From assembly GCA_948471525.1 (NCBI GenBank), contig CAOKSY010000002.1, positions 194,289 through 258,288 of the forward strand: a DNA stretch of 64,000 bases, read 5' to 3'. Shown here one piece after another: positions 35,279 through 43,554 of this stretch (position 1 is its first letter; each line of letters opens with the position of its first letter). The translations under genes were made by a program, and so were the position numbers. This DNA is from an uncultured Clostridia bacterium. Its GTDB lineage: Bacteria > Bacillota > Clostridia > Christensenellales > UBA3700. Under the pieces are notes generated by a model. That model saw nothing but the letters and a program-made list of their open reading frames with translations. It was not told the origin of the DNA and searched no databases.

Positions 35279-36286
35279 CTATACGAGGACAGATATCAAT
35301 GCGACCGCGCTGAAAAGAAACGTTATCAACGCATAAAAACCTACGACTCTGTTCTCGTGCACACCTTTATATTCCAGATGATGGTGATAAGGCGCAATGA
35401 GAAAAATCCTCTTTTTTCTGACCTTGAAACTGATCACCTGCAATATTACTGATATGCACGATACTATATACATTATGCCTATAAGCAGAAGAATGAAGGG
35501 CTGAGATATAAAAATCGCCGCGCAAGCCAATGCTCCGCCCATGGCAAGCGATCCGGTATCTCCCATAAATATCTTCGCGGGATAGTTGTTGTGCCATACG
35601 AATACCAAAGTAGCCCCGAGCATTGCGCAGACGAAATACTCGAGCGAAAGAAGCTGAGCGGAATAAAAAGTCTGCCCCATATGCGTTGCGCGCAGATAGC
35701 ATACGTATACTATCAAAGCGAGAAATACAAAGTTGACTGACGAAGTCTTGCCGACAAGTCCGTCCAGTCCGTCGGTGAGATTGACCGCATTAGTCATTGC
35801 GATATAGGCAAGAATACAAAGCGGAATGAACCACCATTGCAGATCGATAGTATAGTCCGTAAAAGGAAGTTCGACGGTCGAACCGATAAAAGCGTTTTTA
35901 TAACAGTACAAAGAAGCTATGATCGCTATGCCCAACTGACCTATGATCTTTTGATATGCTTTCAGCCCCTTATTGTGTTTAAACTTGACCTTTATGAAAT
36001 CGTCGAGAAGACCTATCAATCCGTAGCTGAGAGTGATCGCCATCGCGACTATACCCATCCTCTCGCCTTTGATAGAAAACAGCAACGTAATTATCGCCAT
36101 AGGCAACAGAAAAATTATGCCGCCCATAGTCGGAGTGCCGCTTTTGCCCTCGTGCTTGTCCACGTATTCGAGTATGGGTTGTCCTGCCTTGAGCGCTCTC
36201 ATAAGCCGTATAATCAACGGCGAAAGCGCCATTGCCAACGCGAATGACGATATAAAAGCAAGTATGATCTTTATCTCTACGCTCAT
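35279..36286 (-). CDS. mraY: Phospho-N-acetylmuramoyl-pentapeptide transferase
   Basis: Integral membrane enzyme that makes lipid I by transferring phospho-MurNAc-pentapeptide to undecaprenyl phosphate. 335 residues, about ten helices. GTPTMGGIIFLLP (about 51-63), catalytic LLDDFIKVKFKHNKGL, NAVNLTDGLDGLVG, and the FMGDTGSLAMGGAL and YHHHLEYKG motifs near the C-terminus. GAGGAGAG precedes the ATG. Confidence 0.98.
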   Translation of the reverse strand: MSVEIKIILAFISSFALAMALSPLIIRLMRALKAGQPILEYVDKHEGKSGTPTMGGIIFLLPMAIITLLFSIKGERMGIVAMAITLSYGLIGLLDDFIKVKFKHNKGLKAYQKIIGQLGIAIIASLYCYKNAFIGSTVELPFTDYTIDLQWWFIPLCILAYIAMTNAVNLTDGLDGLVGKTSSVNFVFLALIVYVCYLRATHMGQTFYSAQLLSLEYFVCAMLGATLVFVWHNNYPAKIFMGDTGSLAMGGALACAAIFISQPFILLLIGIMYIVSCISVILQVISFKVRKKRIFLIAPYHHHLEYKGVHENRVVGFYALITFLFSAVALISVLV

Positions 36287-36323
36287 TTCTCTCCTCGTTT
36301 TTTAAAGGAATTGATTATTAATA

Positions 36324-36357
36324 TTCGCCCATCGACCGCATGGGGCGATCGGGCGAA
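36324..36357. other. Hairpin between murE and mraY
   Basis: Inverted repeat TTCGCCC-GATCG / CGAT-GGGCGAA with an 11-base loop. No T-run on the minus strand, so not a standard terminator. It may stabilise or process the mRNA. murF, often found in this position, is absent. Confidence 0.45.
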
Positions 36358-36377
36358 AAATATATTTTGACTGCAGA

Positions 36378-37814
36378 TCAACCGATCCACTTTTTGACTT
36401 CCTGCATATCGCTGTACGGCACTTTGATATTGTTTTCGTCAATATAGTTTTCGCTGCCTTTGCCCGCAATAAATACAATATCGCCCTCGCCCGCGAGTTC
36501 CACGCCGAGCTTTATCGCCTTGGCTCTGTCAAGTTCTACGTACAGCTTTCCCCTGGGATTTACCCCCTGAAGTATGTCTCCCGCGATTCCCTCGCGGCTT
36601 TCCGTACGCGGATTGTCGGAAGTGATTATTACGATATCGCTCATCTCGCTGGCGATCTTGCCCATTATAGGCCTTTTGGTCACGTCTCTGTCTCCGCCGC
36701 AACCGAATATCGTGATAACGCGGTTTTGAGTCATACCTCTGCCCTCTTTGAGAAGATTGAATATCCCGTCGGGAGTGTGGGCAAAATCAACGACGTAAGT
36801 CACTCCCGATTTGCGCACGACATTGAATCTGCCTTCGGGAGCGTCGATCTCTCTCAAAGTGCGCATTATTGCGGCGTTGGTCAAACCGACTTTTTTGACT
36901 GCGACGAGCGCGCCGAGTATGTTATAGATATTGAACTTGCCGAAAAACTTGCAATCGATGTCCATAATATCGTCAAGCACGTTGGCGACAAAACTCTCTC
37001 CGCCCGATTTCTGCACGATGTTTATAGCAAAAGCGTCGCTCGGATTGTCCAATCCGTAAGTAATTATCGGCAACTTCTCTTCTTTTATAATCTCCAATCC
37101 GAGAGCATCGTCGACGTTGATTATCGCTAGTCGCGTATTTTGCCTGTCGAAATAACTCTTCTTGCATCTTCCGTACTCGCTCATATTCCCGAAAAAGTCG
37201 AGATGATCTTGAGACAGGTTGGTAAACACAGTCATTTCGCAACGCACTCCGTAGAGTTTGTTGAGATAAATAGCGTGGGCAGACAGTTCCATAACCACGT
37301 ACTCCACTCCGCTTGCGAGCATCTTCGCAAACAGTTCCTGCAACATAACCGGATCGGGCGTAGTGAGATTTGACGACAGCCTTATGCCTCCGTATTCGTA
37401 ATACATAGTTCCTATCAATCCGCATTCTATTCCGTTGCGCTGAAGAAGTTCTTTGATGATATACGCGGTAGTCGACTTGCCGTTGGTGCCGACTACGGTT
37501 ATGATCTTAAGCCTCTCCGACGGATTGCCGTAGTAATTGGCAGCCATCAAGCTGTACGCCTTTCTCGTGTCGGCGACTTTTACTACCGTCGCGAGCGCGT
37601 TGGAATAATCGTGACAGCAGATCACGGCTTTAGCGCCTCTCGCTATTGCCTCGTTGGCAAAGTTATGTCCGTCCGACCTGCCTCCTACAAGACAGAGAAA
37701 ACAGTCTCCCTCTTCTACTTCGCGCGAATTTATTCTGATTTTTTCGACCTGGATATCAAGGTCTCCGCTTACGTCCTCTATATCGCATCTTTCCAATAAT
37801 TTTCTCAGTAACAT
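36378..37814 (-). CDS. murE: UDP-N-acetylmuramoyl-tripeptide synthetase, meso-DAP type
   Basis: Adds the third residue of the stem peptide. 478 residues. ATP loop VVGTNGKSTTAYI (about 111-123), TTPDPVMLQ substrate loop, YVVDFAHTPDGI. The specificity loop reads SDNPRTES, the DNPR form associated with meso-diaminopimelate rather than lysine. Start with AAGGAG. Downstream of the penicillin-binding protein and upstream of mraY. Confidence 0.97.
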   Translation of the reverse strand: MLLRKLLERCDIEDVSGDLDIQVEKIRINSREVEEGDCFLCLVGGRSDGHNFANEAIARGAKAVICCHDYSNALATVVKVADTRKAYSLMAANYYGNPSERLKIITVVGTNGKSTTAYIIKELLQRNGIECGLIGTMYYEYGGIRLSSNLTTPDPVMLQELFAKMLASGVEYVVMELSAHAIYLNKLYGVRCEMTVFTNLSQDHLDFFGNMSEYGRCKKSYFDRQNTRLAIINVDDALGLEIIKEEKLPIITYGLDNPSDAFAINIVQKSGGESFVANVLDDIMDIDCKFFGKFNIYNILGALVAVKKVGLTNAAIMRTLREIDAPEGRFNVVRKSGVTYVVDFAHTPDGIFNLLKEGRGMTQNRVITIFGCGGDRDVTKRPIMGKIASEMSDIVIITSDNPRTESREGIAGDILQGVNPRGKLYVELDRAKAIKLGVELAGEGDIVFIAGKGSENYIDENNIKVPYSDMQEVKKWIG

Positions 37815-37983
37815 GGTATCTCCTTTAATTATTACGCGTGTTTTTTAATATAATAATATATATTCACGCTCCTTTCAATGGCTTTAACAATCTTCGACAT
37901 TATAGCCGCATAATAGAAATATTTATCATTTTCTACCGTTATACGCCCGGCAGGCGGATTAGATCCGCCCTTTGTCGCGCAAC

Positions 37984-39885
37984 CTATTCCGTAGAAATAA
38001 GCACTACCGCCGTGCTTCTTACCTTTTGCCCCGCCGCAGGAAATTGATAAGTCACTTTCGTTCCGTCGCCGCCTATCTCGCAATCCAATCCCGCTCTCTT
38101 AAGTTCTACAAGAGCATCGGCAATGCTCATTCCCGTCAGATCCGGCATATCGATCTCGGTATAACTCGGGGCTTCGCCGTCCTTATAATTGGGTGCGATA
38201 TTCTTGTAGGCAAATATGCTGGAAAACAGTTTGCCTACAAAAGGAGCGGCTACAATACTGCCGTAATACGTATATCCCTGCGGCTCGTCGACCAAAAGCA
38301 GACATACCAAAGTATCGTCTCCAACGTCGGTAAATCCCAAGAAGGAAGATATATACTTTCCTCTCGCTATCGCGCCGTTTTCATACTTCTGCGCCGTGCC
38401 AGTCTTGCCGCCGATATTATAACCTGCGACATATGCGTTCTTACCGCCGCCTTCGGAAACTACGCTGTAAAGATACTCCTTCATTGTGTCCGACGTGCTC
38501 TGGCTTACGGTGGTATTTCTCACTGTCGGCACGTGGGAATAGGCGGTATTTCCCTTGACGTCCGTGATGCTGTCGACTACGTAAGGAGTATAGAGTTTGC
38601 CGCCGTTGACGACAGAACATACCGCCGAAACAAGCTGTATCGGCGTGACCGCTATCGCCTGACCGAAACCTATACGGGCAATATCAACGTTCTGTATCCT
38701 ATCGAGGTTGAGCATAATTCCTCCCGCTTCGCCCGTAATGTCGACGCCCGTCTTCGCGCCAAGTCCGAAATCGGAAAAATAGTCGTACATCTTATTCTTT
38801 CCTACCGTCAAAGCTATGTCCATAAATACGCAGTTGCAGGAATTCTGTATGCCGTGCTTAAAATCCTGACTTCCGTGCCCTATGCTTCTCCAACATTTTA
38901 TACGCTGTCCGTCGACCGTCGCGCTGCCTCCGCAATAATAGGAGTTTTTTATCGCGTTCTGCTCTAGACCTATCGCGGAAGTCAAAATCTTGAACGTAGA
39001 TCCCGGTTCGTACACGTCGGTCACCAACAGATTGCGCGATCCTTTGAGAAGCAGATCCATATCGTCTCTGGGAATATCGTTGAGATCGTAAGTCGGCGCG
39101 CTCGCCATAGCGAGCACCGCTCCGGTATTCGCGCTCATAATTATACAACTCGCCGAATTGGAACTGTACGTGCGCTGAGCGTCTTCGACCGCTTTTTGAG
39201 CAAAACTCTGCATATAGTAATCTATAGTCAGTTTTGTAGTCATTCCTTTTACGGAATCTACGTACGTAGTCACATTGGATGAAAGTTTCCGTCCTATGAG
39301 ATCGGTCTGAGTATACGACGCGCCGTCCACGCCTTTGAGATAATCGTCGTAATACAGCTCGACTCCGCTCTGTCCTACTCCGTCCGAATTGGTAAATCCC
39401 AAGACCTGCGTAAGAAAATTGCCGTATGTATAATACCTGTCGCTGTTGGCAGTGAGATAAAGTCCGTCGACGTCGGTGGCTATAAGCGCGAGCATCTGCG
39501 CTTTTGTAAGGCTTTTTGCAACCGTTATTTCGCTGACGCCCTTGCGCGATAACTTTTCGATAAGTTTGTCCTTGTCCATATCTATGATATCGGCGATACT
39601 GGACGCTATATACGGAATGTCTTCGAGTTCGTTGGGGCGTGCGTACAGAGTATAACTGCTACTGCTCTTTGCCAACACAACTCCGTTGGCGTCGACTATA
39701 TCCCCTCTGTCCGCCCTGAACGGAAGTTCTCTCGTCCATTGATCGTACGCCCGATATTGCAACGTAGTTCCCCACAACACCTGCAGATAAAACAACCTGC
39801 CGAACAATAATACAAATATAAATACCAAAAGCACAAGGCTGATCACAAGTTTTTTCTTTATGCTGAAATGAGATATTTTATCCAC
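37984..39885 (-). CDS. Class B penicillin-binding protein, SpoVD/FtsI type
   Basis: 633 residues. Septal (or spore-cortex) transpeptidase. Cytoplasmic start, one membrane helix (about 11-36), dimerisation domain, transpeptidase domain with STFK (296-299, active serine), SCN (349-351) and KTGT (494-497), and one C-terminal PASTA domain (about 573-633). The single PASTA after the transpeptidase is the SpoVD arrangement, so both vegetative and sporulation roles are possible. GTG start preceded by AGAGGAG. A terminator separates it from mraZ-rsmH-FtsL-position gene, so it opens a new transcription unit. Confidence 0.93.
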   Translation of the reverse strand: MDKISHFSIKKKLVISLVLLVFIFVLLFGRLFYLQVLWGTTLQYRAYDQWTRELPFRADRGDIVDANGVVLAKSSSSYTLYARPNELEDIPYIASSIADIIDMDKDKLIEKLSRKGVSEITVAKSLTKAQMLALIATDVDGLYLTANSDRYYTYGNFLTQVLGFTNSDGVGQSGVELYYDDYLKGVDGASYTQTDLIGRKLSSNVTTYVDSVKGMTTKLTIDYYMQSFAQKAVEDAQRTYSSNSASCIIMSANTGAVLAMASAPTYDLNDIPRDDMDLLLKGSRNLLVTDVYEPGSTFKILTSAIGLEQNAIKNSYYCGGSATVDGQRIKCWRSIGHGSQDFKHGIQNSCNCVFMDIALTVGKNKMYDYFSDFGLGAKTGVDITGEAGGIMLNLDRIQNVDIARIGFGQAIAVTPIQLVSAVCSVVNGGKLYTPYVVDSITDVKGNTAYSHVPTVRNTTVSQSTSDTMKEYLYSVVSEGGGKNAYVAGYNIGGKTGTAQKYENGAIARGKYISSFLGFTDVGDDTLVCLLLVDEPQGYTYYGSIVAAPFVGKLFSSIFAYKNIAPNYKDGEAPSYTEIDMPDLTGMSIADALVELKRAGLDCEIGGDGTKVTYQFPAAGQKVRSTAVVLISTE

Positions 39886-39983
39886 GCGCCGAACTCCTCT
39901 AGATTTGCTCTACAATATACTATTTGAGAAAAATCCCGATTATTCTCGGCAATCGATCAAAAAACGCTCAGTTTGCTTAAAAT

Positions 39984-40014
39984 ACAAAAAGACGACCCGA
40001 AGCCGTCTTTTTGT
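39984..40014 (-). terminator. Terminator after the mraZ-rsmH unit
   Basis: Stem ACAAAAAGACGGC / GTCGTCTTTTTGT with a short loop and T-run. It cuts the dcw cluster between the FtsL-position gene and the penicillin-binding protein. Confidence 0.8.
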
Positions 40015-40048
40015 AGTTAAATATATTAAGATGGAGTGTGTGAAAGTC

Positions 40049-40744
40049 TTAGTTTAATTTACCGCCGAAAAAGTCGCAGACTTTATCGAACCAGTTGGTG
40101 CTCTGCTCATACTCGTAAGCCGGTAAAGTATCTATCTGCTTCATTGCCGCGCTTCCGCTATCGGTTGCGGCGCTGGCTATGAGCTGGCTGTCTATCGCTT
40201 GTGGAAGATCTTCCGCTGCCGCTTCCGATCCCGAGATAAACTGATTTGCTATCAAAAGACCGCATATCAAAAGCGCGACTACCATAACGGTGACAACTAT
40301 CTTTATCATATCGGCATTGACGTTCTTCTGTCTCATCTTGCCGCTTCTGTGCTTGCTTATTCTCTTTGCCTGAGCTCTGTAATCATAGTTTTGATTTACG
40401 TACATATCCTGTCTGTACTGCTCTTCCGCACTGTATGCTTGATTGTTATCAAAACTCTGTTGGGGAGGGATATAACCGCTTGCAACGTATCTGTCAGCCT
40501 GATTTTGATAAAAACTTGCAACGTACTGCGGCGCGGGCTGAGCCGAATACTGGGGCTGAGTATACTGAGGTTGGGTATACTGCTGAGCATAGCACTCGTT
40601 ATACTGCGGCTGATCCTGAGGATAATAAGGTTGCTGATAGCCCCCCATATTAGCCTGTCTGTAATGAATATCTCTATTAGGAGCCTGTTGCTCGTAATTC
40701 ACGTAATCTGCCTGCTGTCTTCTCTCTTTTACCAAAAATGCCAT
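40049..40744 (-). CDS. FtsL-position membrane protein with Q/Y-rich cytoplasmic repeats
   Basis: 231 residues from the ATG at 40744, chosen for the perfect GGGAGGTG. The gene sits where ftsL normally is (after rsmH, before the septal transpeptidase). The first about 150 residues are disordered and rich in Q, Y and P, with repeats such as QPQYTQPQYSAQPAPQY. A basic patch (RAQAKRISKHRSGKMRQK) then leads to one membrane helix (about 153-174, IVVTVMVVALLICGLLIA). Only about 55 residues follow outside, without the heptad pattern expected of FtsL. It may be a highly divergent FtsL/DivIC-like protein or a lineage-specific division factor. Confidence 0.7.
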   Translation of the reverse strand: MAFLVKERRQQADYVNYEQQAPNRDIHYRQANMGGYQQPYYPQDQPQYNECYAQQYTQPQYTQPQYSAQPAPQYVASFYQNQADRYVASGYIPPQQSFDNNQAYSAEEQYRQDMYVNQNYDYRAQAKRISKHRSGKMRQKNVNADMIKIVVTVMVVALLICGLLIANQFISGSEAAAEDLPQAIDSQLIASAATDSGSAAMKQIDTLPAYEYEQSTNWFDKVCDFFGGKLN

Positions 40745-40781
40745 ATCAGTATACACCTCCCTGTTAACTATTCCCGTTAAT

Positions 40782-41714
40782 TTACACCCTTTGCGCAATT
40801 CTCAACTTTGCGCTTGCCGACCTGCTGTTGTTCTCCAACTCTTCCTCTGTCGCTACCGTCGGCTTCCTTGTTATTATCTCCACTTCTCTGCGTTTATTAC
40901 ACGTACATATCGGTTGATGAGGAGGACAGACGCATTCTTTGTTGAGATCTACAAACGCCCTTTTTACTATTCTGTCCTCCAAGGAGTGGAACGTTATTAT
41001 ACATATCCTTCCGCCTGCTTTCAACCTTATACTCAGATCTTCCACCACCGTGTCCAGATCTTTGAGTTCGCCGTTCACCTCTATGCGGATAGCTTGAAAA
41101 GTTCTTTTACAAGGATTTCCGAACTTCCACCTGAGTTTTGCCGGATAACTGTTCTCCACTATCGACGCAAGTTCCTTGGTCGTCTCTATCTTCTTGCGGG
41201 CTCTGTATTCGACGATGTTTCTCGCTATCTTCCTAGAAAGTTTGTCTTCGCCGTATTTCCATATTATGTCCGCAAGTTCCGCCTCTGAGTATTCGTTGAC
41301 TACGTTATACGCGCTAAGTAACTGTCCTCTGTCCATTCTCATATCCAACGGCGCGTCGGCGTTGTAAGAAAATCCTCTTTCGCCGTTGTCCAACTGGTAG
41401 GACGATACTCCCAAATCTATCAGTACTCCGTCAATCTGTCCTATCCCCAATCCGTCAAGACGAGCAATCGCATTCTTGAAATCGTCGTGGATATAAGTGA
41501 TCTTGTCTTCGTACTCCTTAAGTCTTTCCTTTGCGCTTGCCAGCGCTTCTTCGTCCTTGTCGATCGCTATAAGTCTGCCGCCCGCAAGTCTTTTTACTAT
41601 TTCCGACGAGTGTCCGCCGCCGCCCAGCGTGCAGTCGAGATATATTCCGTCGGGCTTTATGTCCAACCCCTCGATACATTCGTCGAGCATCACCGGCTTA
41701 TGTCTGAACTCCAT
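40782..41714 (-). CDS. rsmH: 16S rRNA m4C1402 methyltransferase
   Basis: SAM-dependent N4-methylation of C1402 of 16S rRNA. 310 residues. HKPVMLDECIEGLDIKPDGI, SAM motif YLDCTLGGGGHSSEIV (about 24-39), IDGVLIDLGVSSYQLD, GGRICIITFHSLEDRIVK near the C-terminus, and a late CPPHQPICTCNKRREVE segment. AAGGAG precedes the ATG. Second gene of the mraZ unit, 9 bases after mraZ. Confidence 0.98.
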   Translation of the reverse strand: MEFRHKPVMLDECIEGLDIKPDGIYLDCTLGGGGHSSEIVKRLAGGRLIAIDKDEEALASAKERLKEYEDKITYIHDDFKNAIARLDGLGIGQIDGVLIDLGVSSYQLDNGERGFSYNADAPLDMRMDRGQLLSAYNVVNEYSEAELADIIWKYGEDKLSRKIARNIVEYRARKKIETTKELASIVENSYPAKLRWKFGNPCKRTFQAIRIEVNGELKDLDTVVEDLSIRLKAGGRICIITFHSLEDRIVKRAFVDLNKECVCPPHQPICTCNKRREVEIITRKPTVATEEELENNSRSASAKLRIAQRV

Positions 41715-41722
41715 ATCGCTCC

Positions 41723-42181
41723 TTAGAATTTGAAAGAAGAAATATCGTCTTCGTCGTCCTGCGCTTCTTCGTCGGCAAGTCTGTCTTGTTCCGCCTCGTA
41801 TTCGTCGTACACTTCTTTAGACCAAAGTTCGAGCGTATTGCCCATACCCACGAAGACGAGTTCTCTAGATATCCTGAGCGAATCTCTCAACTTCTGCGGA
41901 AGAGTAAACCTGCCCTGCTTGTCTTCTTCGAGTCTGATGACGTGTCTGAAAATCTCTCTGGCGTTGATCGACGCACGACTCTCTTCCAACGTAACTTTGC
42001 CGCTGTATCCCTGCGTCAAAGCGTCGAGCATCTCCGCGCCGAAAATTCTGAGATAGCAACCTTTCTTGTTTTTAAAACCAAAGACCTGGGTATCGCCCAA
42101 AGCGGCTCTGTAAGTCGACGGGATTCTGATTCTTCCGCGTTCGTCTGCCTGGATCTCAATCGTTCCGTAAATCGACTTCAT
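41723..42181 (-). CDS. mraZ: Division/cell wall cluster transcriptional repressor MraZ
   Basis: 152 residues from the ATG at 42181, which has a perfect AAAGGAGGG; the frame extends 30 codons upstream but across the promoter. Two AbrB-like SpoVT repeats: GTIEIQADERGRIRIPSTYR and the second with RLEEDKQGRFTLPQKLRDS. Each has the conserved D-x-G-R core. The acidic C-terminus (AEQDRLADEEAQDDEDD) is extra. MraZ represses its own operon by binding tandem TGGGA-type boxes; matching repeats occur upstream. Confidence 0.97.
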   Translation of the reverse strand: MKSIYGTIEIQADERGRIRIPSTYRAALGDTQVFGFKNKKGCYLRIFGAEMLDALTQGYSGKVTLEESRASINAREIFRHVIRLEEDKQGRFTLPQKLRDSLRISRELVFVGMGNTLELWSKEVYDEYEAEQDRLADEEAQDDEDDISSFKF

Positions 42182-42208
42182 ATTACCCTCCTTTGCTATC
42201 GTAGTTCC

Positions 42209-42238
42209 ATTATACTCTGTATATATAGATTTTGTCAA
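42209..42238 (-). promoter_or_regulatory. Promoter of mraZ-rsmH
   Basis: Consensus TTGACA (42238-42233), 18-base spacer, TATAAT (42214-42209). Leader of about 20 bases with a full Shine-Dalgarno. Confidence 0.8.
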
Positions 42239-42245
42239 TAAATTT

Positions 42246-42270
42246 TTTCCATTTTTTTCCCAAATTTCCA
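42246..42270 (-). promoter_or_regulatory. Candidate MraZ-binding boxes
   Basis: Read on the minus strand: TGGAAA (42270-42265), TGGGAA (42262-42257) and TGGAAA (42251-42246), spaced 8 and 11 bases, immediately upstream of the -35 of mraZ. MraZ of other bacteria binds direct repeats with a TGGGA-like core about 10 bases apart. Confidence 0.5.
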
Positions 42271-42675
42271 AAAAAAATTTTTAGTTTGTTTATTCTAAAA
42301 TATTATATACTATGTATATAATAAAAATTTATATCAATAACAATTATTCAAAATTATCTAAAAATTAGCGGAAGAAATTCTACAATTTTCGCAAAAATTT
42401 GTTATTTTGGGAAATGAATGGAAACTTAACGGCAAATTTGGGAAAATTCACCCGCATTACGCCGGAATTTAACTCGCCGAAAACTAATGCGCCGATATTA
42501 AGCAATATATCAAAAAGAGCTAACTGTCGATAATACTACCTATATTACAGGCTTTTCAAATGAAAACCATAGTAAATTCAAGACGATTCATTGATATCTG
42601 TGAGGAAATTTTCCCAAACGATACAATTTTGGGCAGCAATTCCCCCGCCGCAAAAAAATCAAAAAATATGCAATA
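42271..42675. other. AT-rich gene-free stretch upstream of mraZ
   Basis: About 400 bases without a credible frame. It holds a second group of TGGGA-like elements on the plus strand: TGGGAA at 42408, TGGAAA at 42419 and TGGGAA at 42439, spaced 11 and 20 bases. Nothing else recognised. Confidence 0.4.
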
Positions 42676-42700
42676 TAAAAAAGTCGGCAAACGCCGACTC
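42676..42700 (-). terminator. Terminator after metallophosphoesterase gene
   Basis: Stem AGTCGGC/GCCGACT with a 4-base loop and six T on the minus strand. Confidence 0.85.
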
Positions 42701-42725
42701 TTCATCTATTAAAATATACCTAAAG

Positions 42726-43412
42726 CTATAAAATTCTAACCAATTTATTATTTACTTGATCACAAGAAGTCAAATAATACTTTATACCGTTTTTCTCGAG
42801 ATACTTCACCGCTCTGCAATCCTTGCCGTGCAAATGACCGTATATCACCGAATCTACGGAAAAACGCTCGAAAAGCTCTGTGAATTCATTATCGCACAAA
42901 GACACGTCAAATGGCGGAAAATGACACATAGCCAATATTTTTTCATCATTTTGTCTCAAATCCGCAGCTTTTTGCAGCGATAGAATCAATCTGTTTTTTT
43001 CTCTGGCTAGGATCTTGCGATCGTCCTCTGATTGCGACGCCATATTCCAAAGCCTGCTGCCGCAAACAATCGCGCCATCCAACTTAAGCGCGTCGTTCTG
43101 TATGACGAAAAAATCTTCGGGCAACGAAGTGCGTATCTTTGACAGCGAACTCCACCAATAATCGTGATTGCCCTTGAGCAAAACTTTTTTCCCCGGCAAT
43201 TTGGCGATCTCCAAGATATCCGTCAACGCATTCTCGAGCGTCATTGCCCACGAGACGTCCCCCGCGATAAGCACAACGTCGCCGTCAGCTACGTTTGCTT
43301 TCCAATCGTCGCATATTTTCTGCCAATAATTATCCCAACAAGCCCCGAATATATCCATTGGCTTGTCCGAAGAAAACGACAGATGCAAATCGCTTATAGC
43401 AAAAACTTTCAT
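42726..43412 (-). CDS. Calcineurin-like metallophosphoesterase
   Basis: 228 residues from the ATG at 43412, where the family consensus begins (MKVFAISDLHLSF). Metal-binding motifs: DLH (8-10), GDVSW (about 51-55), GNHDYWW (about 81-87) and GHLHGKD near the C-terminus. Soluble, no signal peptide; substrate unknown. The longer frame to 43472 adds 20 residues that run over the promoter. No Shine-Dalgarno; a promoter ends six bases before the ATG, predicting a leaderless mRNA. Confidence 0.92.
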   Translation of the reverse strand: MKVFAISDLHLSFSSDKPMDIFGACWDNYWQKICDDWKANVADGDVVLIAGDVSWAMTLENALTDILEIAKLPGKKVLLKGNHDYWWSSLSKIRTSLPEDFFVIQNDALKLDGAIVCGSRLWNMASQSEDDRKILAREKNRLILSLQKAADLRQNDEKILAMCHFPPFDVSLCDNEFTELFERFSVDSVIYGHLHGKDCRAVKYLEKNGIKYYLTSCDQVNNKLVRIL

Positions 43413-43418
43413 GTAGTT

Positions 43419-43448
43419 ATTATAGCATATTCTCGCTGTATGCCTCAA
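43419..43448 (-). promoter_or_regulatory. Leaderless-type promoter of the metallophosphoesterase gene
   Basis: TTGAGG (43448-43443), 18-base spacer with TG before the -10 (extended type), TATAAT (43424-43419), six bases, ATG at 43412. Confidence 0.7.
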
Positions 43449-43511
43449 CGGTTTGGAAAAAGATAATGGCAAAAAATCAAATATATTGATATTTTATTAC
43501 GCGCAAATAAT

Positions 43512-43540
43512 ATAAAGGTAGTATTTTTCTACTACCCTTA
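43512..43540 (-). terminator. Terminator after the cysteine-rich protein gene
   Basis: Stem GGTAGTA/TACTACC with a 6-base loop followed by TTTATATT on the minus strand. Confidence 0.75.
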
Positions 43541-43554
43541 TATCGAAAATCGGT

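Noticed and set aside
37953..37969. Hairpin GGCGGAT/ATCCGCC between the penicillin-binding protein and murE genes
   Set aside because: No T-run, short arms and no match to a known leader element; could be chance.
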